A stretch of DNA of 64,000 nt from Rubripirellula amarantea (GTDB lineage: Bacteria; Planctomycetota; Planctomycetia; Pirellulales; Pirellulaceae), in NCBI RefSeq assembly GCF_007859865.1, contig NZ_SJPI01000001.1, positions 2,683,132-2,747,131 on the forward strand. Reading direction: 5' to 3'. Each line of letters begins with the position of its first letter. Position 1 is the first letter of the stretch. Positions 25,951-35,265 of the stretch are shown one piece after another. The notes beneath the pieces were generated by a model. It searched no databases and had not been told where the DNA came from. It saw only the letters and a program-made list of their open reading frames with translations. The position numbers and the translations under genes are program-made.

Positions 25951-26724
25951 TTATTGCTCGGGGACTGGTTCAGGTTCAGGTTCTGGTACAGGTTCTGGTA
26001 CAGGGGCAAGCGCGGGCTGAGGCTTGTTAGCGACTGAGGATTGGCGTTTCTGGATACGTTCCTCGCGAATCAAGTTCTTCAGCGTTTCGACGCGTTGTTC
26101 GAGCTGGAATCGCAGCGATCCACCACTGGCAGCAATCGCTCGGTTGTAGTTTGCGATCGCCACTCGATAGTCACCATCGCTATCGGCACTGATGGCACGA
26201 TTGAGATGGGATTGCAGTCGTCGGTCCGCAAGGCTCGCTTGGGATTGTCGCAAGTCGGCAAGCTGTTGTCGCCCAATCGCGGCAAACGCGTCCGCACGTT
26301 GTTGAAGTTGCGAAACGATCGGCGTCACGCTGGTGACGAACGGTCGGACCGTTCCGGACTGGATGCTGCCGGGGTAACCATCCATCGTGGTCACACCCGC
26401 TGATGTCGAACCGAAACTGCGAGTTGAACCTTGAGCGAAGTTAAAGTTCAGTCCACCCGAGACACCACCACCGGCAAAGCCAACTCCGCCGGATAAGCCA
26501 CCGCCGCCACCCAGTGCTTCGCCAGCGAATGGAGGCAGCATCGGCCCGCCACCGGGGAAGTTGAAGAAGAAGTTGTCGCCTCTTAAGAAACCTCCTACCG
26601 AAGAGGATTCAGCGAAAGCGTCACCCGTACTTTGTTGCTGGGACTCTTGGAAGATTAATTGTGCACTAGCTGGCGAAAGAAAAGCAGCACTGAACGACAG
26701 CGTTAACAGAGTCAGGCGTAGCAT
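25951..26724 (-). CDS. Secreted Gly-rich protein with TPR-like helical region
   Basis: The 257-residue protein has a clear signal peptide (LRLTLLTLSFSAAFLSPASA), a Gly/Phe-rich segment at residues 50-105 (FFFNFPGGGPMLPPF, GGGGGLSGGVGFAGGG) and a helical region near residues 145-220 (AISADSDGDYRVAIANYNRAIA) resembling one tetratricopeptide unit. It ends in a Pro-Val-Glu repeat (PVPEPVPEPEPEPVPEQ) built from 6- and 12-bp DNA repeats at about 25957-26006. No named family is recognised, and the composition suggests an envelope or extracellular structural protein. It is divergent from rnhA. Confidence 0.75.
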   Translation of the reverse strand: MLRLTLLTLSFSAAFLSPASAQLIFQESQQQSTGDAFAESSSVGGFLRGDNFFFNFPGGGPMLPPFAGEALGGGGGLSGGVGFAGGGVSGGLNFNFAQGSTRSFGSTSAGVTTMDGYPGSIQSGTVRPFVTSVTPIVSQLQQRADAFAAIGRQQLADLRQSQASLADRRLQSHLNRAISADSDGDYRVAIANYNRAIAASGGSLRFQLEQRVETLKNLIREERIQKRQSSVANKPQPALAPVPEPVPEPEPEPVPEQ

Positions 26725-26855
26725 GGTTGGATTCCCCCTTGGATGCTTTACATTTTAGGGGGCGTGCCTAGGTTCACGCGACTGCTAATCTCACTCACCT
26801 GCTAAACCCACTCTCCTAGCCGACGCCCCGACGGGACGTCTATTTGAAAGCGCCC

Positions 26856-27314
26856 ATGAAAAAAGTCAGTCTGTATACCGATGGCGCTTGCAGTGGAAAT
26901 CCGGGGCCGGGGGGATGGGCGTTCATCTTACGATGCGACAAAACCGGAAAAGAACTTGAGCGAAGCGACGGGGAACCCGAGTCGACAAACAACAAAATGG
27001 AGTTGATGGCGGTCATTCAGGGGCTCGAAGCGCTCAGTGAGCCCTGCAGCGTCACGCTGTATGCAGATAGTACTTACGTACTTCAGGGCATGAAGACTTG
27101 GATGGCAGGTTGGAAATCACGTGGCTGGAAACGCAAAGACGGATCCAAGCTCGTACCGGTCAAGAATGTCGAATTGTGGAAGCGATTGGACGCTTTGATG
27201 AGTCAGCACGAGATCCATTTCGAGCATGTCAAGGGTCACGATGGGCACGTTGAAAATGAACGCTGTGACGTGCTTGCGGTGGCTGCCTACCAGCGGTATC
27301 TGAAAAAGTCCTAA
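26856..27314 (+). CDS. rnhA: Ribonuclease HI
   Basis: This 152-residue protein shows all RNase HI landmarks: first catalytic Asp in [14 protein letters not shown], catalytic Glu in [16 protein letters not shown], Asp in LYADSTYVL, the basic handle region [13 protein letters not shown] and the final [14 protein letters not shown]. It cleaves the RNA strand of RNA-DNA hybrids during replication and repair. I use the ATG at 26856 (GAAAG upstream); a TTG at 26844 is in frame. gyrB follows after 137 bp on the same strand. The enzyme length matches E. coli (155). Confidence 0.95.
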   Translation: MKKVSLYTDGACSGNPGPGGWAFILRCDKTGKELERSDGEPESTNNKMELMAVIQGLEALSEPCSVTLYADSTYVLQGMKTWMAGWKSRGWKRKDGSKLVPVKNVELWKRLDALMSQHEIHFEHVKGHDGHVENERCDVLAVAAYQRYLKKS

Positions 27315-27320
27315 ATCGCT

Positions 27321-27384
27321 GTTTTTTGCTTTGTTTTTGAGGCTGCCCCTCGTCATAGCCCAATCGCGTTAGGAAGCAAAAAAC
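27321..27384. repeat. 11-bp inverted repeat between rnhA and gyrB
   Basis: GTTTTTTGCTT at 27321-27331 is the exact inverse of AAGCAAAAAAC at 27374-27384, with a 42-nt spacer. TACAAT at 27387-27392, just after the second arm, is a fair -10 box for gyrB, but no good -35 is visible. Roles as operator, terminator of rnhA or promoter boundary are all possible. Confidence 0.45.
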
Positions 27385-27451
27385 GGTACAATGGGAACCT
27401 ACACGCATCGAAGCGTGAAGTTCCGTTTTCCTGGTCTTTTTGCGAATCCTA

Positions 27452-29974
27452 ATGAGCGACGCTCCTCCTGCACCGGCTGCTGACGAAAACACCCCCACGC
27501 AAACAGGCCCCACCGCCAATTCGGAGTACACCGACAAGGATTTGCAGCGTCTGTCGGACCTCGAACACGTCCGTGCACGACCGAGTATGTACATCGGCGA
27601 TACATCCTCGGGCGGCCTGCACCACCTTGTTTACGAAGTCGTCGACAACTCGATCGACGAAGCGATGGCTGACTTCGCCAAGAGCGTTTCGGTCGTCGTT
27701 CACACCGACGGTTCAGTGACCGTTGAGGACGATGGGCGGGGCATCCCCGTCACGCCTCACGAGCAACTGACCGAGGAACTTGGTCGCGAAGTCACCACCC
27801 TTGAAGGTGTGATGACGATGCTGAAGTTTGGTGGCAAGTTCAAGAAAGGTGCTTATCAAACGTCCGGCGGTCTACACGGTGTGGGTGTGACGGTCGTGAA
27901 CTTCCTAAGCCAATGGGCGGAAGTGGAAGTGTCTCGGGATGGCTTCACCTGGACTCAGGAATACGAACGCGGTGTTCCTACGGGGCCTGTTCAAAAGGGC
28001 CGAGCGACGAAGAAGAAAGGTACCAAGACCACGTTCAAGGCCGATGGTCAGATCTTCGACACGCTTAAGTACAGCTACGACACGCTTTACAAACGGTTGC
28101 AGGAGCTCGCCTTCCTGAACTCTGGCGTTCACATCAAGTTCCTCGACGAGCGGAACGGTGAATCGGGCGATTTCAAATACGAACGCGGGCTTGTCGAATT
28201 CGTCGAGCACCTCAATCGCGCCTCGGATGTGCTCCACGCAGACGTCATTCAAATTGTTGGCGAAAAAGACGGCGTGCAGTACGACATCGCGATGCAGTAC
28301 AGCACCGAATACACCGAGAACGTTCAGTCCTACGTGAACAACATTCACACAACCGAAGGCGGCACGCACGTGTCGGGTTTCCGTTCGGCGTTAACGCGAA
28401 CGCTGAACAACTATGGCAAGAAAGAAAACCTGTTCAAGAACACGGTTCCCTCGGGAGACGATTTCCGCGAAGGCATCACCGCCGTGATTAGCGCTCGAGT
28501 GCCAGAGCCGAAGTTTGAAGGGCAAACCAAGACTAAACTTGGCAACAACGATGTCGAAGGCATCATCAACAGCGGCGTCGGTGAAACTCTTGCCAAGTTC
28601 ATGGAAGAGAACCCCAAGGTCGCTCAATCTATCGTTCGCAAAGGCATGTTAGCGGCCGAGGCTCGTGAAGCAGCACGCAAAGCCAAAGACCTCATGCGGC
28701 AGCGAAAAAGCGCACTTTCGGGTGGCGGTTTGCCAGGTAAATTGCGAGATTGCATCAGCAAGAATCGCGATGAATGTGAGCTGTACTTAGTGGAAGGTGA
28801 CTCGGCCGGTGGATCGGCCGAAGGTGGGCGAATGCGTGATTTCCAGGCGATTTTGCCGCTGCGTGGTAAGATCATCAACGCCTACAAATCGCGTGAAGCG
28901 AAGGTGCTTGAGAACACCGAAGTTCAATCCATGATCCAGGCCATCGGCACAGGGATCGGTATGGATCAGGATCTTAACAAGCGTCGTTACAACAAAATCG
29001 TCATCATGACTGACGCCGACGTTGACGGTTCGCACATTCGCACGTTGCTGCTTTGTTTCTTTTATCGACAAATGTACGAGCTTGTTGCACGCGGGCACGT
29101 CTACGTTGCCCAGCCACCGTTGTTTCGGGTTCAGCACGGAAAGAATCGCTATTACATCCAAAGCGATGCCGAGATGAAGTCTCAATTGCTCGATCGAGGT
29201 TTGCAGGACACTGTCTTTGAAGCCGAAGACGGGCGTCGTGTTGAAGGCGAAAAGATGCGTCAACTTTGTACGACGCTTGCGACGATGGAAGACGCCATCA
29301 ACGCACTTGAGCAACGCGGCATCAGTCTACGGATTCACGCCCAGCGGTTTGATCCCGTGGCCGAGAAATTGCCGTCGCTGTTGCTGACCCATGGCAATAT
29401 TGAGGAATGGTTCAACAACCAAGAAGACGTCGAAAAGTTCCTTAACGAAAAAGGCTTGGTGCTAGAGTACGACACCGAGGAAGTGGAAGAAGACGAAAGC
29501 GGTGAAATGGTTGCCAAGGCACCGGTCGAGCCGCCTGCAAACTTGGCGCACCTGACCGAATTGCATGAAGTCAAGACGATCAACAGCGGCTTGAAAGAGA
29601 TGCAGACGCTTGGATTCACGATTGACGATTTGATTCCTGTCGAACGAACAGGATCCACCACGGCAAGATTCGAGTTGCTGCGGGGCGAAGACGTTCGTCG
29701 ACCGCTCGAAGACCTGCGAGCTCTGTTGCCTGAAGTTCGAGCAGCGGGTGAAAAAGGTTTGCAAGTGACGCGTTTCAAAGGTCTTGGTGAAATGAACGCG
29801 GAAGAGCTTCGTGAAACGACACTCGATCCTGCTAATCGGACCTTGCTGCGGGTGAACTTGACCGATGCCGGTGCCGCGGACGAAATGTTCCGTTTGCTGA
29901 TGGGCGACAAGGTCGAGCCGCGACGCGAATTCATCGAAACTCACGCACTCGATGTGCGAAACCTGGATATCTAA
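27452..29974 (+). CDS. gyrB: DNA gyrase subunit B
   Basis: The ATG at 27452 gives 840 residues (E. coli 804). The GHKL ATPase motifs are complete: YEVVDNSIDEA, DDGRGIPV, GGLHGVGVTVVN. The transducer region, the Toprim domain (EGDSAGGSAEGGR, DADVDGSHIRTLL) and the GyrB C-terminal domain (KGLGEMNAEELRETTLDP) follow in order. It supplies ATP-driven supercoiling with GyrA. An extra Glu-rich stretch (EEVEEDESGEMVAK) lies between Toprim and the C-terminal part. gyrA, dnaN and recF are not in the window. An in-frame TTG at 27440 is a less likely start. It is convergent with proB. Confidence 0.97.
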   Translation: MSDAPPAPAADENTPTQTGPTANSEYTDKDLQRLSDLEHVRARPSMYIGDTSSGGLHHLVYEVVDNSIDEAMADFAKSVSVVVHTDGSVTVEDDGRGIPVTPHEQLTEELGREVTTLEGVMTMLKFGGKFKKGAYQTSGGLHGVGVTVVNFLSQWAEVEVSRDGFTWTQEYERGVPTGPVQKGRATKKKGTKTTFKADGQIFDTLKYSYDTLYKRLQELAFLNSGVHIKFLDERNGESGDFKYERGLVEFVEHLNRASDVLHADVIQIVGEKDGVQYDIAMQYSTEYTENVQSYVNNIHTTEGGTHVSGFRSALTRTLNNYGKKENLFKNTVPSGDDFREGITAVISARVPEPKFEGQTKTKLGNNDVEGIINSGVGETLAKFMEENPKVAQSIVRKGMLAAEAREAARKAKDLMRQRKSALSGGGLPGKLRDCISKNRDECELYLVEGDSAGGSAEGGRMRDFQAILPLRGKIINAYKSREAKVLENTEVQSMIQAIGTGIGMDQDLNKRRYNKIVIMTDADVDGSHIRTLLLCFFYRQMYELVARGHVYVAQPPLFRVQHGKNRYYIQSDAEMKSQLLDRGLQDTVFEAEDGRRVEGEKMRQLCTTLATMEDAINALEQRGISLRIHAQRFDPVAEKLPSLLLTHGNIEEWFNNQEDVEKFLNEKGLVLEYDTEEVEEDESGEMVAKAPVEPPANLAHLTELHEVKTINSGLKEMQTLGFTIDDLIPVERTGSTTARFELLRGEDVRRPLEDLRALLPEVRAAGEKGLQVTRFKGLGEMNAEELRETTLDPANRTLLRVNLTDAGAADEMFRLLMGDKVEPRREFIETHALDVRNLDI

Positions 29975-30098
29975 TTCGCAGCAGTTGCCCAGTGTGACTG
30001 CCGATGCTGATTGCTCGCACGCGGGCCGTTGGCCGCGTCTTGCTTAGCACGGATTGGCTAGACGCGGCTGAGCTTCGTGTTCTAGGTCGTCACTGATT

Positions 30099-31268
30099 CT
30101 AGGTTGTCACTAGGTTGTCACGATGAATGACGCACTCGTACGAGCGGTGACCGAGGATCTCGCTGATCTGGTCACTGGGACGACCAAGGATCTTCTCAAC
30201 TTCGCTGGAGGGATAATTGCAAAGTCCCTTAGCAATTTCCTTGCCGTGGGGGTCATGGATTGCGACCACACCGCCTCGGCTGAACGATCCACTAACGCTC
30301 GTGATACCGATCGCCAGCAGGCTGCTGCCTTTATGGAGCAGCGCCTTGACGGCTCCGGCGTCCAGGGTCAGCGTGCCGGTAGCATGGGCCGAGGAACCGA
30401 TCCAACGTTTGCGGCCGCGGATTGAGTGTTCTTTTTCCGGCAAAAACAGGGTTCCGATGGGGTCGCCGGCTAGGATTTTTTGCAGCACTTGTGGGTCATT
30501 GCCCGGTGCAATGATCGCGGGGTGCCCATGGGAAACGGCCATCGATGCAGCTTGCAACTTGCTGGCCATGCCGCCTTTGCTGGTGGAACTGTTGTGAGAT
30601 TGAGCCATCGCGAGAATTTTCTCGTCGATTACTTCGACTACATCCAGTTTTTTGCTTCCGGGGTCACTGGGGTGGCCATCAAACAAACCGTCGATGTCTG
30701 ACAAGATGATCAGCATGGTGTCGGACAATAGACCCGCAACCTGAGCCGCCAGCCGATCGTTGTCACCGAAGGTCGTCATCAGTTCGCTAACCGCAACGCA
30801 ATCATTCTCGTTGACGATGGCGATTGAGTTGAAAGCGTGGATTTGTGTCAGGGCGTTTCGTACGTGCAGATAACCACTGCGGCGTCGCAAATCTGCTGCG
30901 GTAAGCAGGACCTGAGCCGCGTGTCGCCCTCGTTGAAACAGTGATTTCTCGTAGGCCTGAATCAACTCGGTTTGGCCGACCGCGGCGACGGCCTGCAACT
31001 GAGCGATTCCCTGCGGGCGTTGATCGAGTCCCAATTTCCCCATTCCAGCGCCAACCGCACCACTAGAAACCATGATGGTTTGACGATCGGAATCGGCGAT
31101 TTCACAAAGTCCGGCGGAAAGCTCGTCAATTCGCTGGCGATTGAGCTTGCCTTCAGGCGTGGTTAGAACCCGAGTGCCGACCTTGACGACGATGCATCGC
31201 GTATCGGCTAGGCATTGGGCGCGGAGTGTAGCGGGAAGATTAGGGTCAGGGGACGACGAATGGCTCAT
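30099..31268 (-). CDS. proB: Glutamate 5-kinase
   Basis: The ATG at 31268 begins MSHSSSPDPNLPATLRAQCL and gives 389 residues; the frame is open to 31391 without protein-like sequence. Amino-acid-kinase motifs are clear: VVKVGTRVLTTPEG, VSSGAVGAGMGKLG, VNENDCVAVSELMTTFGDND, LLSDIDGLFDGHP and STSKGGMASKLQAA. The C-terminal PUA domain (GTLTLDAGAVKALL...SLLAIGITSVSGSF) is present. It catalyses the first step of proline synthesis from glutamate. proA is not adjacent. It is divergent from purF with a 166-bp spacer, and convergent with gyrB. Confidence 0.95.
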   Translation of the reverse strand: MSHSSSPDPNLPATLRAQCLADTRCIVVKVGTRVLTTPEGKLNRQRIDELSAGLCEIADSDRQTIMVSSGAVGAGMGKLGLDQRPQGIAQLQAVAAVGQTELIQAYEKSLFQRGRHAAQVLLTAADLRRRSGYLHVRNALTQIHAFNSIAIVNENDCVAVSELMTTFGDNDRLAAQVAGLLSDTMLIILSDIDGLFDGHPSDPGSKKLDVVEVIDEKILAMAQSHNSSTSKGGMASKLQAASMAVSHGHPAIIAPGNDPQVLQKILAGDPIGTLFLPEKEHSIRGRKRWIGSSAHATGTLTLDAGAVKALLHKGSSLLAIGITSVSGSFSRGGVVAIHDPHGKEIAKGLCNYPSSEVEKILGRPSDQISEILGHRSYECVIHRDNLVTT

Positions 31269-31434
31269 GAATGTCAGTGAACAGAAAGTGGACGGTTTCA
31301 ATTCGCCGCAAGTCGCGTATTCTAGTGACCGTCGGCAGTGACATTGTCGGTAGGATTCGAGGTGCGGGGAAGCCCGCTGACTCTCGGTCAAATTTGTTTT
31401 CGGTTAATCTCCGTCCCCAGGAAAAACCTTCGCT

Positions 31435-33045
31435 ATGAGCGAATTGCATCACGAATGTGGTGTCGCGGCTATCTACCATCTGTCCGGCCGTGGCCGTTCG
31501 CCGATGTGTACCGACGATGGCCCCCGGCAAATTTCAAGGCTATTGCCTCGAATGCTCTTAGATATACAAAACCGCGGCCAGCTCGCTGCCGGGATGACGA
31601 CCTACGATCCGGATTTACCGCAACTATTGCGCACTCGCAAAGATGTGGGCTCGGTCACCGAAGTTTTTCGTCTCAACCACAAAGCCAAGGCCGAATCGCT
31701 GATGAAGTCCTTGGCCGGTCGTGCCGCGATAGGGCATGTGCGGTATGCGACCTGTGGTGCAGATGATCGCAATTATGCGCAGCCGTTCGAACGCCGGCAC
31801 ATTCACAAACGCAAATGGTTCAGCTTTTGTTTCAACGGACAACTGACCAACTACGAAATCTTGAAAGAGCGGTTGCTCGCCGACGGTGACCATCACCTGA
31901 CGTTGGGAACGGACACCGAGATCATTCTGCATGAATTCGGTCGTCGGCTTAGCCAATCCAAAACGCGGATGGATTGGATTGATGTGCTACGTCAAAGCGC
32001 CGCCGAGTTCGATGGAGCGTATTCGATGGCGGTTCTGACCGCGGAAGGCGAAATGATCGTCGCTCGAGATCCGCTTGGCATCAAACCGATGTGCTATGTC
32101 AACGACGGTCCCTTGTTCGCGGCAGCCAGCGAAAGTGTGGCGCTGTTGAATCTTGGATTTTCTGATGACCAAATCAAATCGTTGCCTCCCGGGCATGCGA
32201 TCATCATCAATCCTGAAACTGGGTTTCGGATGGAACGGTTTGCGGAAGAGCAAACGCCGAAGCATTGTTTCTTTGAGTGGATCTATTTCGCCAATGTGGC
32301 CAGCACGCTCGACGATCAAAGCGTTTACCTCAGCCGCACGCGGTTGGGTGAAGAGCTAGCTCGCGCGGAACGCGAGATGAATAAGTTTCCGCTCGATCCC
32401 AACGATACGATCATTGTGCCGGTACCCGATACTAGTAAAGCGGCCGCAGACTCGATGGCGTTCCAGCTTGCGATTCCCTGTCGTGAAGGCTTGATCCGAA
32501 ACCGCTATGCCGGACGGACCTTTATCGAAGGTGGATCCAATCGTAAGGCTAAGGCCGCGACCAAGTACACGCCGCTTCGAGAAGTGCTCGAGGGCAAACG
32601 TGTGATCTTGGTGGAAGATTCGATCGTTCGCAGCACCACCATGAACGTGTTGTTGGATCGGATTCGTGAAGTCGGTGGAGCGCGAGAAATTCACGTGCGT
32701 GTGGCTTGCCCGCCGATCATCGCGCCATGTTTTTATGGCATCGACATGAGTTCGATTGATCAGTTAATAGGGCCGAAGTACTTTTCCAACCACGGCACGC
32801 TGACCGACGAATCTCAGCAGCGATTGGCTGATGATTTGGGCGCGGATTCGCTTCGATACTTGCCTGTTGAAGCAATATCTCGAGCCATTGGTTTGTCCGC
32901 AGATCACCTGTGTCAGGCCTGCGTCACAGGAAAGTATCCCACCAAGTGTGGTCAGCATCTTTATCAGATTGCGCTTGATAATCGAGGCAGCAAGATGGAT
33001 AGCCGAAAGACCTACGAACAGCTCGCCGCCGCCATGGCGGAATAG
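31435..33045 (+). CDS. purF: Amidophosphoribosyltransferase (iron-sulfur type)
   Basis: The 536-residue protein starts [15 protein letters not shown], so the catalytic Cys is residue 8 behind a seven-residue propeptide, as in Bacillus-type enzymes. The glutaminase half ([34 protein letters not shown]) precedes the phosphoribosyltransferase half with the PRPP loop [13 protein letters not shown]. Four cysteines suited to a [4Fe-4S] cluster are at residues 278, 432, 493 and 496, the last two in [11 protein letters not shown]. It makes phosphoribosylamine, the first step of purine synthesis. A Shine-Dalgarno-like AGGA lies about 12 nt before the ATG. No other pur gene is nearby. Confidence 0.93.
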   Translation: MSELHHECGVAAIYHLSGRGRSPMCTDDGPRQISRLLPRMLLDIQNRGQLAAGMTTYDPDLPQLLRTRKDVGSVTEVFRLNHKAKAESLMKSLAGRAAIGHVRYATCGADDRNYAQPFERRHIHKRKWFSFCFNGQLTNYEILKERLLADGDHHLTLGTDTEIILHEFGRRLSQSKTRMDWIDVLRQSAAEFDGAYSMAVLTAEGEMIVARDPLGIKPMCYVNDGPLFAAASESVALLNLGFSDDQIKSLPPGHAIIINPETGFRMERFAEEQTPKHCFFEWIYFANVASTLDDQSVYLSRTRLGEELARAEREMNKFPLDPNDTIIVPVPDTSKAAADSMAFQLAIPCREGLIRNRYAGRTFIEGGSNRKAKAATKYTPLREVLEGKRVILVEDSIVRSTTMNVLLDRIREVGGAREIHVRVACPPIIAPCFYGIDMSSIDQLIGPKYFSNHGTLTDESQQRLADDLGADSLRYLPVEAISRAIGLSADHLCQACVTGKYPTKCGQHLYQIALDNRGSKMDSRKTYEQLAAAMAE

Positions 33046-33151
33046 CAATCAAGCTGCTGATAGTTCTTCAAGAATTTTCTAGGCGTTTGAATCGCTGACC
33101 CTTAAACTTAACGCGTGCTTACTTCGTCACGCTCAGGCTGGGGAGATTTCG

Positions 33152-35152
33152 ATGGTATCTGCGAACCGCGTGTTTTGGTTTGAATTGTCTGTATTCGCCT
33201 GTTGGCTTCCGGCCGTGTTGGCGGACGAGCCACTTGAGAAAAAGCTCATAGCGGTTGACCCGGAAAGCGTTGGATTGTCTCAGCGCGTGACGAGTTATTG
33301 GGTCGCGAAGGTCAATCTTGGAAAGGTCAGCGCGGGTGATTTGCTGTCCTGCACGTTCAAGCTTCAAAATAAGTCTTCGCTAGATGTCGTTGTTGCCGGA
33401 ACGGATCTGCAAAGTGGATGCAAGAAACTGAGCATCGCTCAAGCTGATTGGTTTTCGGGTGATGATCTCGAAGTGACCGCTCAGATCCAAGTTCCCGAGA
33501 GGAATCAGCACACTCTCTTTGTGACCTCCGCCTCCGTCGTATGCGCATCTGAGAACAAGAGTTGGCCCAAGGTCTCCACACAAGTGCAATTTGTGATGGA
33601 GATTGCAAACCTATTGAAGTTCAAGCCACCCGTGGCACTGCATTCGGCATCGCAGTCGAGTCCCGTAGAGATCGAGATGCCGCTGCTGTGTACACTCGAA
33701 AACCCTGACTTTATCGTTAAGTCAACTGAACCAGCCATCGAGTCAGCAGCAAAGGTCGCCTTCATTGACGATACATGGACGGTCGTAATCAAGCTGCCAC
33801 CCGCCAAAGAAGGTGTCGAGGGCGACATCGTGGTGATCGACCAGGCTTCGAAGTTATCGGCAGAGGCCAGGGTCAGTGTCCAACGAGACGTCCGCGCAAC
33901 GATCTCGCCGACGTTCATGCAGGCTTCGGAAGACGCGGATGGCAATTTCTTGATCAACGGAATCTGCCGAGTCCGAGGCGCGGGGGCTGATGCCGAAGCG
34001 AGTGCAGATGCTGGCATCGCAGTTGAAGTCCCTGTTGCGGTCCAGTTGACTTACCAAGGCAAAAGTGTTCCCACGAAAGTGACCAATTTGGGCAACGGTG
34101 TGGCGAGGGTTTCTGCACGACTGGGCCAAGGTCTAATCGTATCCACCGAGGGCGAACTGACATCGGAAAGGTTGCAAGCGAGTTGGCGAATTTTGGCTGG
34201 CAAAGAATCGTGGAACCTTACTTCTTGGTTCGTTTGTCAGCCCCGTTCGCCAAATGCAAATGGCGAGATCAGCGTTCGCGATGCAAGCAGTTTCTTTGAA
34301 GGCTGGGGAGCGAACGTTGCCGCGATCAAGAATTATGAACTAGTAGCCCGTTATACGAAACATGCGTCTTACCCCGATGGACGTGATGTCGATGTTGAGC
34401 GAACGGTCGTGTTCCGAGCCGACCTGTCATCCAAGCAGTCCGTAAGAGTCAACAAGTATTCCGAGATTGAGGTAACGGCAGATGGAAACGAGTTGCGCAA
34501 AGGGCATCTGTCCGTCGACGGAATCAACGACAGGGATTATTGGTCATACTCGCCCAACGACCATTCGGTGAATCGAATGGTCCCTAAGGCGTACATTGAC
34601 AATCTTCAAAGTAGTGGCATCGAAAATCCACTGGTAGTTGGTCTCAGTAAGGTCGCGGGTTCGTACCTTAGTGCCTCGCCACGCCCGGAAGATCGCATTT
34701 CATCTTTTCTTATGCATCATCCCAAGTCGAAATTGCACTTGTCTGAAGATCATGATTTATCGGTGACGCGTTCATACAACGCTGGTGAAGTTGCTTACAC
34801 GACCAAATGGATGATCGATGGTAAGCGACTTTTGCCGACCCGCTGCGTGTCCCTGTTCGAAGATCGAGGGGTGTCGGGCAAGCTGTCCGACGAGTTCTAT
34901 ACCTGGACTCAAACGAAAGGAATCGATGTTGTTCGATCAGCGTATGGAGATGTGTTGGGGACAATGCAGGTGGGCGACACGTACAAGAATTTCTCGGGTG
35001 TCTATGACTGGAAATTTGGTTGGCGAAAGCTCAACGTTCCCGTGGAAGAGTTGAACTTCGCGGTCGAAAACTACGACAGCCAGAAAGAGATCGAGGCGTT
35101 GATCATAGACGCGGATGCCTACCTCAAAACGATAGATGACGACGGTGAGTGA
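33152..35152 (+). CDS. Secreted protein of unknown function
   Basis: The 666-residue protein has a signal peptide (FWFELSVFACWLPAVLA) and a good Shine-Dalgarno (GGGGAG) before the ATG at 33152. No family is recognised with confidence. Residues 40-140 (VAKVNLGKVSAGDLLSCTFK, LQSGCKKL) recall DUF1573-like Ig-fold domains. The central third is beta-rich, with a few Cys. The C-terminal third contains a long region with FYTWTQTKGIDVVRSAYGDVLG and YDWKFGWRKLNVPVEELNF. It has no transmembrane helix. It is flanked by purF on the same strand and a convergent DUF1598 gene. Only the location (envelope or outside) is supported. Confidence 0.65.
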   Translation: MVSANRVFWFELSVFACWLPAVLADEPLEKKLIAVDPESVGLSQRVTSYWVAKVNLGKVSAGDLLSCTFKLQNKSSLDVVVAGTDLQSGCKKLSIAQADWFSGDDLEVTAQIQVPERNQHTLFVTSASVVCASENKSWPKVSTQVQFVMEIANLLKFKPPVALHSASQSSPVEIEMPLLCTLENPDFIVKSTEPAIESAAKVAFIDDTWTVVIKLPPAKEGVEGDIVVIDQASKLSAEARVSVQRDVRATISPTFMQASEDADGNFLINGICRVRGAGADAEASADAGIAVEVPVAVQLTYQGKSVPTKVTNLGNGVARVSARLGQGLIVSTEGELTSERLQASWRILAGKESWNLTSWFVCQPRSPNANGEISVRDASSFFEGWGANVAAIKNYELVARYTKHASYPDGRDVDVERTVVFRADLSSKQSVRVNKYSEIEVTADGNELRKGHLSVDGINDRDYWSYSPNDHSVNRMVPKAYIDNLQSSGIENPLVVGLSKVAGSYLSASPRPEDRISSFLMHHPKSKLHLSEDHDLSVTRSYNAGEVAYTTKWMIDGKRLLPTRCVSLFEDRGVSGKLSDEFYTWTQTKGIDVVRSAYGDVLGTMQVGDTYKNFSGVYDWKFGWRKLNVPVEELNFAVENYDSQKEIEALIIDADAYLKTIDDDGE

Positions 35153-35265
35153 CGCTGTTGCAAGCGATCGTCTTTTAATCTATCGCTGGTAACTGACTTC
35201 CAGTTGTCTCCGTTTGCGGTCTCGCGGTCTCATGGTCTCACAGTCTCTGGCATCTTAGTTCTTGG

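Noticed and set aside
30019-30038. Bulged hairpin between gyrB and proB as a bidirectional terminator
   Set aside because: The stem is short and bulged and has no T-run on either side.
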